Source of the DNA: Piscirickettsiaceae bacterium
Lineage (GTDB): Bacteria > Pseudomonadota > Gammaproteobacteria > Thiomicrospirales > Thiomicrospiraceae
Assembly (NCBI GenBank): GCA_021767305.1
Contig: JAASTL010000053.1
Location: 1-6,570, forward strand
DNA length: 6,570 bases
Direction of reading: 5' to 3'
In this document: positions 1 to 5,870 of the stretch, one piece after another
Numbering within the stretch: the first letter of the stretch is position 1
How the letters are laid out: each line of letters opens with the position of its first letter
Made by a program: the position numbers and the translations under genes
Notes under the pieces: model-generated
The model's database searches: none
The model's input: only the letters and a program-made list of their open reading frames with translations
Told to the model about the DNA's origin: nothing

Positions 1-1638
1 ATCGGTAATAATGTCAACAAACACAAAACGATCTTTGTATTTATCTGAGAACACTTCATCTAACTGCGCTTGCATAGTTTTTGGATCTTCAATGCGTACA
101 CCGACATGTCCATAAGACTCTGCTAACTTAGTAAAGTCAGGCAGTGATTCCATGTAAGACATAGAGTAGCGACGCTCATAGAAGAACTCTTGCCACTGAC
201 GTACCATACCCAAGAAACCATTGTTTAAGCAGATAACTTTAACCGGTAGGCCGTACTGCAAACAGGTTGAAAGCTCTTGAATATTCATTTGAATGGAACC
301 TTCGCCTGTCACACAGATAACCGTGGCATCTGGGTACGCCATTTGCGCTCCCATAGCCGCAGGTAGTCCGAAGCCCATGGTTCCCAAACCACCCGAGTTT
401 ATCCAACGACGTGGTTTATCAAACGGGTAGTACTGTGCCGCGTACATCTGGTGCTGTCCAACATCGGAAGCGACATAGGCATCACCGTTGGTCGCTTTCC
501 AGACCGCTTCAACCGCAGCTTGAGGCTTGATTTTTGTGCCGGTTGCGTCATAGCGTAAACACTTGGTTGCACGCCACTCTTCAATCTGCTGCCACCAATC
601 CGCCAGCGCTTCTTCGTCTTTTTTCTGTTTGGTTTTATCCAAAATCGCGTTCATCTCAGTCAAGACTTGCTTAACTGGACCGACGATTGGAATATCCACA
701 ATCACGTTTTTAGAAATTGACGCTGGGTCAATGTCGACGTGAATGATTTTTGCATCCGGACAGAACTTCTCAAGATTACCGGTAACACGGTCATCAAAGC
801 GTGAACCGATGGCAATAATCACATCACTGTGATGCATCGCCAGATTGGCTTCGTAAGTACCGTGCATACCCAACATACCCAGTGCTTGCTTGTCGGTCAT
901 TGGGTAAGCACCCAAGCCCATCAAGGTCTGGTTAATTGGGAAACCAAGTTTACGAGTTAGTTCAGTCAGTTCTGCAGACGCATCACCTAAGACAACACCT
1001 CCACCCACATACAAAATTGGGCGTTTAGCAGAAAGCATCATTTCCACGGCTTTCTTAATTTGTCCACTATGGCCTTTCGTTACAGGCATGTAGGAGCGCA
1101 TATCAACTTCTTGTGGATACACATAGTTGCTTGTGGCGTTTTGGATATCTTTCGGGATGTCAATCACAACCGGGCCAGGTCGGCCGGTTGTTGCCAGATA
1201 GAATGCTTTTTTGAGCGTATCGGCAAGGTCATTAACATCCTTGACCAAGAAGTTGTGTTTTACGATAGGTCTTGTAATCCCAACGGTATCAATCTCTTGG
1301 AATGCATCCAAGCCAATCAGTGCGGTTGGCACCTGACCTGTAATACACACCATAGGGATTGAGTCCATGTAAGCCGTTGCAATCCCAGTTACCGCGTTAG
1401 TTGCACCCGGGCCGGAAGTTACAAGTACCACTCCTGGTTTACCTGTAGAGCGTGCATAGCCATCAGCCGCGTGTACCGCAGCTTGCTCGTGACGCACTAA
1501 AATATGGCTTAGTTTTTTTGCGTCCGTATCAAGGGCATCATAGATTGGCAGTACTGCCCCACCAGGATAACCCCAAATGTGCTCTACGCCCTCATCTTCC
1601 AAATAATGAACAAGAATCTGGGCACCAGTCATTTCCAC
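1..1638 (-). CDS. ilvI: Acetolactate synthase (AHAS) large catalytic subunit, 3'-truncated by window edge
   Basis: This ThDP-, FAD- and Mg-dependent enzyme condenses two pyruvates to acetolactate, or pyruvate with 2-ketobutyrate, as the first common step of valine, leucine and isoleucine synthesis in the cytosol. 546 codons are visible; family members run about 570-590, so only the extreme C-terminus is missing. Motifs in order: N-terminal MTGAQ (3-7), catalytic Glu51 in [12 protein letters not shown] (74-81), the FAD/substrate stretch around GQVPT (101-105) and DAFQE (111-115), GSRFDDR (278-284), and the C-terminal ThDP motif from GEGS (445-448) to LNNG (471-474). That motif has Glu446 where many relatives have the metal-binding Asp. 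The GTG start is chosen because AAGAGGA lies 8 bases upstream and the protein then begins VEMTGAQ, as usual for the family. The regulatory ACT-domain subunit (ilvH/ilvN) probably follows beyond position 1. Annotators may call it ilvB; family certain, paralogue name less so. Confidence 0.97.
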   Translation of the reverse strand, partial: MEMTGAQILVHYLEDEGVEHIWGYPGGAVLPIYDALDTDAKKLSHILVRHEQAAVHAADGYARSTGKPGVVLVTSGPGATNAVTGIATAYMDSIPMVCITGQVPTALIGLDAFQEIDTVGITRPIVKHNFLVKDVNDLADTLKKAFYLATTGRPGPVVIDIPKDIQNATSNYVYPQEVDMRSYMPVTKGHSGQIKKAVEMMLSAKRPILYVGGGVVLGDASAELTELTRKLGFPINQTLMGLGAYPMTDKQALGMLGMHGTYEANLAMHHSDVIIAIGSRFDDRVTGNLEKFCPDAKIIHVDIDPASISKNVIVDIPIVGPVKQVLTEMNAILDKTKQKKDEEALADWWQQIEEWRATKCLRYDATGTKIKPQAAVEAVWKATNGDAYVASDVGQHQMYAAQYYPFDKPRRWINSGGLGTMGFGLPAAMGAQMAYPDATVICVTGEGSIQMNIQELSTCLQYGLPVKVICLNNGFLGMVRQWQEFFYERRYSMSYMESLPDFTKLAESYGHVGVRIEDPKTMQAQLDEVFSDKYKDRFVFVDIITD

Positions 1639-1646
1639 AACAATGG

Positions 1647-1653
1647 TCCTCTT
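1647..1653 (-). promoter_or_regulatory. Ribosome binding site deciding the GTG start of ilvI
   Basis: AAGAGGA on the minus strand ends 8 bases before GTG at 1638-1636. The in-frame ATG two codons further in (1632-1630) would be 14 bases away, too far. An in-frame ATG at 1680-1678 has no purine-rich site and would add 14 residues absent from relatives. The GTG is therefore the best-supported start. Confidence 0.75.
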
Positions 1654-1727
1654 TGTTAAATTTTTACTATGAATAAACATCACAAAGGTTGGGTGTGCTT
1701 TTTCGTAGTAAAAAGGAATTAAAATCA

Positions 1728-1743
1728 ACGCAAATTTTTGCGT
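1728..1743. repeat. 16-bp palindrome in the ilvI leader
   Basis: ACGCAAA (1728-1734) and TTTGCGT (1737-1743) form a perfect inverted repeat around two bases. It lies just downstream of the predicted ilvI transcription start, so it could be an operator beside the promoter or a small hairpin at the 5' end of the mRNA. It is not followed by a long T-run in the ilvI direction, so it is not a convincing terminator. Confidence 0.45.
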
Positions 1744-1755
1744 AGTGAACTCGCC

Positions 1756-1784
1756 ATTATATAAGATTAAGAATCGTTTTAGAA
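1756..1784 (-). promoter_or_regulatory. Sigma70-type promoter candidate for ilvI
   Basis: On the minus strand a perfect -10 box TATAAT (1761-1756) sits 17 bases after a weak -35 hexamer TTCTAA (1784-1779). Transcription would start near 1749, giving a leader of about 110 bases. No leader peptide rich in Ile, Leu or Val codons and no attenuator terminator are evident in that leader, so classical ilv attenuation is not supported here. Confidence 0.5.
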
Positions 1785-1845
1785 CCGTAAAGGCTTATTA
1801 TTTAGACTGTTTTTAACTAAATACGGTAAAAAATTTTTACACAGA

Positions 1846-1870
1846 TTAAAAACCTAGCAAATTACTAGGT
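1846..1870 (-). terminator. Weak rho-independent terminator after orn
   Basis: Read on the minus strand, ACCTAG (1870-1865) and CTAGGT (1857-1852) form a 6-bp stem around a 7-base loop. The stem runs directly into TTTTTAAT. It lies about 50 bases past the orn stop codon and upstream of the ilvI promoter, so it would separate the two minus-strand genes. The stem is short, hence moderate confidence. Confidence 0.45.
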
Positions 1871-1918
1871 CATTAGTTGTAAATTTTTGTAAATCCGATT
1901 GGAATTGAGTGGCGAAAT

Positions 1919-2470
1919 TTATTGGTAATCGGAAAGGAAAAGCAGTGCGCGATAATGCTTCAATTCATCGATAGATTCATGAATATCGGCTAAGGCTAAA
2001 TGCGCTGCTTTTTTATTGTGAGACTGATAGACCTTTGGCGCCCAGCGTTTTGCCAACTCTTTTAAGGTACTGACATCCAGATTACGATAATGGAAATAAG
2101 CCTCCAAAGTTGGCATTTGCTCAACTAAGAAGCGGCGATCTTGGCAAATGGTATTACCACACATCGGTGATTTACCGGCTGGGATATACTTTTTTAAAAA
2201 AGTGATGGTGGCAACTTCCGCTTCCGCCATCGTGACTGAACTTTGCTTAACACGTTCTGTTAAACCCGAATTACCATGATGTGTCACACACCATTCGTCC
2301 ATTTTATCAAGTTCACCGGGTTCGGTTTGAATGGCAAAAACCGGCCCTTCGGCAACGACATTTAGCTCACTATCGGTGACTACTGTCGCTATTTCAATTA
2401 TTTTATGTTCCTTAGGATCTAACCCGGTCATTTCCAAGTCAATCCAAATTAAGTTTTTTGCAGACTTCAT
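1919..2470 (-). CDS. orn: Oligoribonuclease (3'-to-5' exoribonuclease, DEDDh family)
   Basis: Orn degrades the two-to-five-nucleotide RNAs left by other RNases, especially dinucleotides and pGpG from cyclic-di-GMP breakdown, releasing mononucleotides in the cytosol. At 183 residues it matches the usual length of about 180. All DEDDh catalytic residues are visible: Asp11 and Glu13 in IDLEMTGLD, Asp111 in QDRRF, and His157 with Asp162 in the [12 protein letters not shown] segment. The family signature [20 protein letters not shown] lies at 124-143. The ATG start gives the normal [14 protein letters not shown]-terminus, although no clear ribosome binding site precedes it. It is divergent from the peptidase-rsgA cluster; orn next to rsgA in opposite orientation is common in gammaproteobacteria. 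A weak terminator follows, so ilvI is probably transcribed separately. Confidence 0.98.
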   Translation of the reverse strand: MKSAKNLIWIDLEMTGLDPKEHKIIEIATVVTDSELNVVAEGPVFAIQTEPGELDKMDEWCVTHHGNSGLTERVKQSSVTMAEAEVATITFLKKYIPAGKSPMCGNTICQDRRFLVEQMPTLEAYFHYRNLDVSTLKELAKRWAPKVYQSHNKKAAHLALADIHESIDELKHYRALLFLSDYQ

Positions 2471-2592
2471 AGTTTATTAACAGACATTTACGAGGTTACG
2501 AGCAATAAACACTGTAACCCTCACCTTGTTTTATTAGAATATGGCACTATCTTATAGAACTCATCACCAATAAAAAAGATTGAACATAGATT
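2471..2592. promoter_or_regulatory. Divergent orn / M48 peptidase promoter region
   Basis: These 122 bases separate two divergent genes. On the minus strand TATAAG (2556-2551) is a 5-of-6 match to a -10 box for orn, without a good -35. On the plus strand TTGTTT (2526-2531) with TATCTT (2548-2553) at 16-base spacing is a weak candidate for the peptidase cluster, so the two promoters would overlap around 2548-2556. An imperfect inverted repeat (GGTTAC 2494-2499, GTAACC 2514-2519) lies in the presumed orn leader. Neither start codon has a strong ribosome binding site. Confidence 0.35.
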
Positions 2593-3846
2593 ATGAACTG
2601 GATCACAACATTATTTCTGGCTGCCCTGTTTTTAAATTTGATTATTGAGGTTTGGCTTAATATTCGTAACCAATTTCATATTGGAACTCATAAAGATAAG
2701 GTCCCAGAGGACTTTAGTGAAGTGGTTACCTTAGAGGCGCATCAAAAAGCAGCCGACTACAGTCGCGCAAAACTTCAATTAGGACGTTTAGGGCTTTTCT
2801 ATGATGCTGCCCTGTTGTGGCTTATGACATTAGGTGGCGGTTTTCAAGAAATCTATAGCATGTGGGCTGCCAGCGGACTTTCTCAGCAATGGCAAGAAGT
2901 CGCTTTTATTCTTTCTGTGTTCTGGATTTTATCTATCCTACACCTGCCTTTTAGCATTCTTAGCACCTTTAAAATTGAAGAAGAGTTCGGCTTTAACAAA
3001 ACCACGCCCATCAAGTTTGCTACCGATTTATTGAAACAATGGGCGCTCATCCTCGCGCTAGGCTTACCTCTAATCTGGGTGATTTTAACCATTATGAACA
3101 GTTTTATTGACCAGGCTTGGTGGTTTTATACCTGGGTTGTTTGGATGGCATTTCAATTAATTATTATGTGGGCTTACCCTAAATGGATTGCGCCAATTTT
3201 CAACAAGTTCACGCCGCTTGAAGACGGTGAAATGAAAACCCGTATCAATGCGTTATTAGAAAGAACTGGTTTTGAATCCAATGGTATTTTTGTAATGGAT
3301 GGTTCTTCCCGTTCAGGTCACGGTAATGCCTACTTTACTGGTTTTGGAAAGAACAAACGTATTGTGTTTTTTGACACCCTACTAGACAAATTAACACCTG
3401 AGGAAGTTGAAGCGGTTCTGGCACATGAGCTGGGACACTTTAAACATGGACACATCAAAAAGCGTTTAATCGAAGGCAGTGTATTTAGTTTGCTAGGGCT
3501 CGCTTTACTAGGCTGGTTAATTCAGCTGCCAGAATTTTATAGTGGTTTAGGTATGGTTGATCAATCACCAGCCATTGCGCTACTGCTATTTATGACTGCT
3601 GTACCAGTGATGTTTTTCTTTATGGGACCGATTAGCGCCATTAAGAGTCGAAAACATGAATTTGAAGCCGATGCTTTTGCCGCCCAACATGTGGGTGCTG
3701 AACACCTGATTTCTGCTTTATTAAAAATGTATCGTGATAATGCCAGTACCTTGACACCTGATCCGCAATATTCGGCGTATCACGATAGTCACCCACCGGC
3801 AAAAATCAGAATCGATCATTTGAAATCTTTGCAAGGCAAAAAATAA
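2593..3846 (+). CDS. M48A-family membrane zinc metallopeptidase (Ste24 / CAAX prenyl protease 1-like)
   Basis: The 417-residue protein is an integral-membrane zinc metalloprotease of the Ste24 type. Hydrophobic segments near 4-22, 66-84, 103-125, 148-170, 175-197, 297-311 and 326-350 surround the catalytic part. The zinc site is HELGH (278-282) plus the third ligand Glu356 in HEFEAD (355-360). Other family landmarks are NAYFTGFGKNKRIVFFDTLL (245-264) and the C-terminal HPP (400-402). Eukaryotic Ste24 trims prenylated CAAX proteins, but bacteria lack that substrate class. The bacterial role is probably membrane-protein quality control or processing, which is inference. HtpX is a shorter relative (about 290 residues); the long N-terminal region here fits the Ste24 type better. 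It is the first gene of a tight cluster, with phhB 19 bases downstream. The start is the first ATG of a normal N-terminus with only a weak ribosome binding site. Confidence 0.93.
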   Translation: MNWITTLFLAALFLNLIIEVWLNIRNQFHIGTHKDKVPEDFSEVVTLEAHQKAADYSRAKLQLGRLGLFYDAALLWLMTLGGGFQEIYSMWAASGLSQQWQEVAFILSVFWILSILHLPFSILSTFKIEEEFGFNKTTPIKFATDLLKQWALILALGLPLIWVILTIMNSFIDQAWWFYTWVVWMAFQLIIMWAYPKWIAPIFNKFTPLEDGEMKTRINALLERTGFESNGIFVMDGSSRSGHGNAYFTGFGKNKRIVFFDTLLDKLTPEEVEAVLAHELGHFKHGHIKKRLIEGSVFSLLGLALLGWLIQLPEFYSGLGMVDQSPAIALLLFMTAVPVMFFFMGPISAIKSRKHEFEADAFAAQHVGAEHLISALLKMYRDNASTLTPDPQYSAYHDSHPPAKIRIDHLKSLQGKK

Positions 3847-3853
3847 CAAGAAT

Positions 3854-3860
3854 AAAGGAA
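3854..3860 (+). promoter_or_regulatory. Ribosome binding site deciding the GTG start of phhB
   Basis: AAAGGAA lies 5 bases before GTG at 3866-3868. It falls in the 19-base gap after the peptidase stop codon and supports the GTG start. The next in-frame ATG is far inside the conserved domain. Confidence 0.7.
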
Positions 3861-3865
3861 AACCC

Positions 3866-4225
3866 GTGAACAATACCAAATCTGCTATTTTGAACGAACT
3901 ACTAAACTCACGCTGTGAAGAGATTGTGCGCGGCAGCAAGCCAATTGTGATTCCTACTATCGAAAGCAATATCAGTGAACTCGATGGTTGGGAAGCGCCA
4001 CTGAACTATGCCACTATTCACAAAACCTTTCAGTTCAAGAATTACCACCAGACAATCGCTTTTGTTAACGCGGTGACTTGGCTAGCTAATAAGGAAGATC
4101 ACCACCCTAAAATCTGTTTTGACTATAACAGCTGTGAAATTACCCTTACCACGCATGCAGCCAAAGGTTTAACCATGAACGATATGATTATGGCCGCTAA
4201 AATCAATGCACTTTTAGAAGATTGA
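3866..4225 (+). CDS. phhB: Pterin-4a-carbinolamine dehydratase (PCD/DCoH)
   Basis: This cytosolic enzyme dehydrates 4a-hydroxytetrahydrobiopterin-type carbinolamines to quinonoid dihydropterin, recycling the cofactor of aromatic amino acid hydroxylases. The 119 residues carry the family signature: HHP (79-81), then THAAKGLT (96-103) and Asp106. His79, His80, His97 and Asp106 have exactly the relative spacing of the rat active-site residues His61, His62, His79 and Asp88. The N-terminal part with SRCEEIVRGSKP (15-26) is the long form found in gammaproteobacteria. GTG start with a good ribosome binding site. It is 19 bases after the M48 peptidase and 22 before rsgA, so it is probably co-transcribed with both. 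No phenylalanine hydroxylase gene is visible, so its partner is unknown; stand-alone bacterial PCDs have been linked to other pterin cofactors, including molybdopterin, by comparative genomics. Confidence 0.93.
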   Translation: MNNTKSAILNELLNSRCEEIVRGSKPIVIPTIESNISELDGWEAPLNYATIHKTFQFKNYHQTIAFVNAVTWLANKEDHHPKICFDYNSCEITLTTHAAKGLTMNDMIMAAKINALLED

Positions 4226-4247
4226 TAGCACAGACAGCATAGACATT

Positions 4248-5282
4248 ATGGCCAAACGCAAACTCACCACCCAGCAAAAAAGACGTTTAAATGCCAAACG
4301 TTTAAAGACCGACGCCACCTCGGAAGAAGCCAGCATAAAATCGCATGACTCACTGGGTGATGAACAAACAGGCTTAGTTATAACTAGCTTTGGCAAACGC
4401 GTTTTGGTGGAAGATGCCACCGGGCAAACTTACAACTGTGCCATACGCCAACATTTGGGGAAATTAGTGGCTGGCGACAGTGTCATTTGGCAAACCGATG
4501 TTGAAGATAACACCGGGGTAGTAGTGAGTTTATTACCGCGTAAATCAGAGCTCAGCCGCCCCGGGTTTAGAGGGCAAAAACGCATGATTGCCGCCAATGT
4601 CGATTTTATCGGTATTGTTACGCCTGTAGTGCCGGGTATCCATCCCGATATGATTGACCGTTATTTAGTGGCTTCAAAACAACTCAATATTCCGGCCGTT
4701 ATTATTATTAATAAGACCGACCTGCTCCAAAGTAATGAAGAGTGGGAAACCGTGGCGGCATTATTAGAACCGTATGATGAAATGGGTATTGAGATCATTC
4801 CTGCCTCTTCAGTGAATCAGGAAGGCTTGGAAGACCTGCTGGAATTTATGTGTGGTAAAAATAGTGTGCTGGTGGGGCCCTCGGGGGCTGGTAAATCATC
4901 ACTTATTAATGCTCTAATTCCGGATATTGATATTCGAGTGGGTGAACTTTCGGATGCGACCGGGCTGGGTAAACACACCACAACCAACAGTATTCTTTAT
5001 CATCTAGCTGCTGACCATGAGACTTTCAATCAGGCTGGTAACTTAATAGACTCACCGGGAGTCAGGCAATTTAGTCCAGCACCCTGTGAGCTTGCTGAAC
5101 TTGAACAATACTATCCGGACTTTACCCCATTTTTAGGTCAATGTAAGTTTAATAACTGTACTCACACAACGGAACCTAAATGCGCCATTCGCCATGCGGT
5201 AGAAGAGGGTTTAATTAACTTCAATCGTTATCAGAGTTTTCAACGACTTTTAAAAGAGTTTCAAGAAACAGAAAATGCCTAG
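4248..5282 (+). CDS. rsgA: Ribosome small-subunit-dependent GTPase A (RsgA/YjeQ)
   Basis: RsgA is a circularly permuted GTPase that binds the 30S subunit near the decoding centre, checks late maturation and releases assembly factor RbfA on GTP hydrolysis. At 344 residues it matches the family. Order: basic N-terminal tail (MAKRKLTTQQKRR, then NAKRLK), OB-fold (about 40-97), G4 NKTD (155-158), G5-like ASS (186-188), G1 GPSGAGKSS (210-218), G2 GKHTTT (241-246), G3 DSPG (268-271), and a zinc finger with Cys299, Cys304, His306 and Cys312 (CX4CXHX5C). G4 before G1 is the diagnostic permutation. The ATG start gives the normal basic N-terminus, with only a weak ribosome binding site, so translation may be coupled to phhB 22 bases upstream. 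Its TAG stop codon lies inside a perfect hairpin shared with the convergent gene. Confidence 0.98.
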   Translation: MAKRKLTTQQKRRLNAKRLKTDATSEEASIKSHDSLGDEQTGLVITSFGKRVLVEDATGQTYNCAIRQHLGKLVAGDSVIWQTDVEDNTGVVVSLLPRKSELSRPGFRGQKRMIAANVDFIGIVTPVVPGIHPDMIDRYLVASKQLNIPAVIIINKTDLLQSNEEWETVAALLEPYDEMGIEIIPASSVNQEGLEDLLEFMCGKNSVLVGPSGAGKSSLINALIPDIDIRVGELSDATGLGKHTTTNSILYHLAADHETFNQAGNLIDSPGVRQFSPAPCELAELEQYYPDFTPFLGQCKFNNCTHTTEPKCAIRHAVEEGLINFNRYQSFQRLLKEFQETENA

Positions 5283-5296
5283 ATTTGGTTCTAGGC
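5277..5296 (-). terminator. Hairpin across the rsgA stop codon; likely terminator of the convergent small gene
   Basis: GCCTAGA (5277-5283) and TCTAGGC (5290-5296) form a perfect 7-bp stem with a 6-base loop, and the left arm contains the rsgA TAG stop. On the minus strand the hairpin is followed by ATTTTCTGTTTCTT, a broken T-rich tail that suits rho-independent termination of the gene at 5340-5516. On the plus strand the following bases are TAAAATAGC, not a T-run, so termination of rsgA here is less likely. Confidence 0.45.
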
Positions 5297-5324
5297 TAAA
5301 ATAGCGGGCCTTTATTAGAAAGCC
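5295..5324. other. Further short hairpins between convergent genes
   Basis: GCTA/TAGC (5295-5298 and 5302-5305, 3-base loop) is followed by GGCCTTT/AAAGCC (5307-5313 and 5319-5324, one bulged C at 5309). Neither has a clear T-tract on either strand. Together with the preceding hairpin they make the whole spacer between rsgA and the small membrane-protein gene foldable, and may slow or stop transcription from both sides. Confidence 0.25.
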
Positions 5325-5339
5325 TGTGAATTAGCATCT

Positions 5340-5516
5340 CTAACTACTCGCCAGTAAGACCGATGTGACATAGAGCAATGCCATTGAAGCAATTAATACC
5401 GCTACCCAGAATATAAATACCAATCCTATATGAACCGGTTTACGGATTAACTTTAATACCACCCAGCTTACTGCAGTCAGTATCAAGGCAATCAAAATCA
5501 AACGTATATATAACAT
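5340..5516 (-). CDS. Hypothetical two-helix membrane microprotein (58 aa)
   Basis: I do not recognise this protein. It has two strongly hydrophobic segments, about residues 5-21 and 30-52, joined by a basic linker KLIRKPVH (22-29). By the positive-inside rule the linker should be cytoplasmic with both termini outside. There are no cysteines, histidine clusters or catalytic motifs. A longer reading from ATG at 5528 would add four residues, but the GGAG inside that extension (5526-5523) is placed 6 bases before ATG 5516, so the shorter form is preferred. It runs convergently to rsgA and divergently to the cytochrome gene. The good ribosome binding site, a plausible terminator and the sharply patterned hydrophobicity support a real gene. 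Bacterial membrane proteins of this size are often modulators of larger complexes, but no partner is evident. Confidence 0.65.
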   Translation of the reverse strand: MLYIRLILIALILTAVSWVVLKLIRKPVHIGLVFIFWVAVLIASMALLYVTSVLLASS

Positions 5517-5522
5517 TAGACA

Positions 5523-5526
5523 CTCC
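5523..5526 (-). promoter_or_regulatory. Ribosome binding site of the membrane microprotein
   Basis: GGAG on the minus strand lies 6 bases before ATG 5516-5514. It overlaps the upstream in-frame ATG (5528-5526), which itself lacks a properly spaced purine-rich site. This selects the 58-residue product. Confidence 0.6.
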
Positions 5527-5708
5527 ATTTATAATGCGTAATCACTATTCTATAGAAGAAAAATAAAATTAGTCATTCTCAGTCGGCTAATTAAGGTTTT
5601 TAAAGTTTTACTTTCGTTCTGCAAGAATCAAAATAAGGGTTTGACATGCCATTTTTGCAAGGTTATTTCACTCACTATCCAAGCAAAAACGAATATTGCT
5701 TCATAATT

Positions 5709-5799
5709 AATTAGGCATTGAATCGCCAAATTAGGACTTGAGAAAAACTAAGGCTGTAAATTAAGGCTTACTCAAGTCTTTAATCTTGACTCAATTAGG
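5709..5799 (+). repeat. Cluster of AATTA(A)GG direct repeats upstream of cytochrome c
   Basis: AATTAGG occurs at 5709-5715, 5729-5735 and 5793-5799. The variant AATTAAGG occurs at 5759-5766, with AACTAAGG at 5746-5753. A further AATTAAGG lies outside this span at 5589-5596. The first two copies are 20 bases apart, about two helical turns, and the last overlaps the promoter spacer. All are in the same orientation toward the cytochrome gene. They could be regulator binding sites. The region is AT-rich, so chance is not excluded. Confidence 0.35.
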
Positions 5800-5814
5800 G
5801 TTTTCGTTTGTAAT
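5786..5814 (+). promoter_or_regulatory. Sigma70 promoter of the cytochrome c gene
   Basis: TTGACT (5786-5791) and TGTAAT (5809-5814) each match consensus at 5 of 6 positions and are spaced by 17 bases. Transcription would start near 5821, giving a leader of about 50 bases. The -35 overlaps a small palindrome TTGACTCAA (5786-5794), and one AATTAGG copy lies in the spacer, so a bound regulator would act directly on RNA polymerase. Confidence 0.65.
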
Positions 5815-5857
5815 GCACACCTAGGGTAATAACCCGACATTTTTTGAAAAGTGCTTT

Positions 5858-5862
5858 AGGAG
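5858..5862 (+). promoter_or_regulatory. Ribosome binding site of the cytochrome c gene
   Basis: AGGAG is followed 8 bases later by ATG 5871. This shows that the longer in-frame reading from ATG 5844 is not the true start; the added MKSALGEYT would also spoil the signal peptide N-terminus. Confidence 0.8.
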
Positions 5863-5870
5863 AGTACACT

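Larger units (their letters stand above)
5529..5870. other. 342-base divergent control region before the cytochrome c gene
   Basis: No coding sequence is supported here. The left part holds a weak minus-strand -10 candidate, TATAGA (5554-5549), for the microprotein. The right part holds the cytochrome promoter (5786-5814). Between them are repeated AATTA(A)GG motifs, an 8-bp inverted repeat GACTTGAG (5735-5742) / CTCAAGTC (5771-5778), and a 6-bp inverted repeat AAGCAA (5681-5686) / TTGCTT (5696-5701). A perfect TTGACA (5641-5646) has only a poor -10 (TATTTC, 5664-5669) at 17 bases. In the leader, GGGT/ACCC (5824-5827, 5832-5835) followed by six T (5840-5845) is a very small hairpin. Confidence 0.6.

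Noticed and set aside
399..584. Open frame of 61 codons on the minus strand
   Set aside because: It lies within the acetolactate synthase gene in another frame and has no family features; a shadow.
1060..1676. Two plus-strand open frames (1060-1362 and 1452-1676)
   Set aside because: Both are antisense to the acetolactate synthase coding sequence, have no ribosome binding sites and encode no recognisable protein.
1639..1680. Longer acetolactate synthase starting at ATG 1680
   Set aside because: The extra 14 residues are not seen in the family, and the clear AAGAGGA site is placed for GTG 1638.
1826..1840. GTAAAAA-A-TTTTTAC palindrome downstream of orn
   Set aside because: It is a pure A/T tract in an AT-rich spacer. 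It may bend DNA, but nothing more can be supported.
2834..3092. Out-of-frame open reading frames within the M48 peptidase gene
   Set aside because: Shadows of a strongly supported gene on both strands.
3721..3969. Minus-strand open frame across the peptidase / phhB junction
   Set aside because: It overlaps two convincing plus-strand genes and has no family signature or ribosome binding site.
4214..4420. Minus-strand open frame at the start of rsgA
   Set aside because: Antisense shadow of the rsgA N-terminal coding region.
5641..5659. Possible sigma54 promoter around TTGACATGCC...TTTGCA
   Set aside because: The -12 part TTGCA is present, but there is no GG dinucleotide at the matching -24 position.
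5844..5870. Nine-residue N-terminal extension of the cytochrome c gene
   Set aside because: The AGGAG site lies inside this extension and serves ATG 5871, where a standard signal peptide begins.
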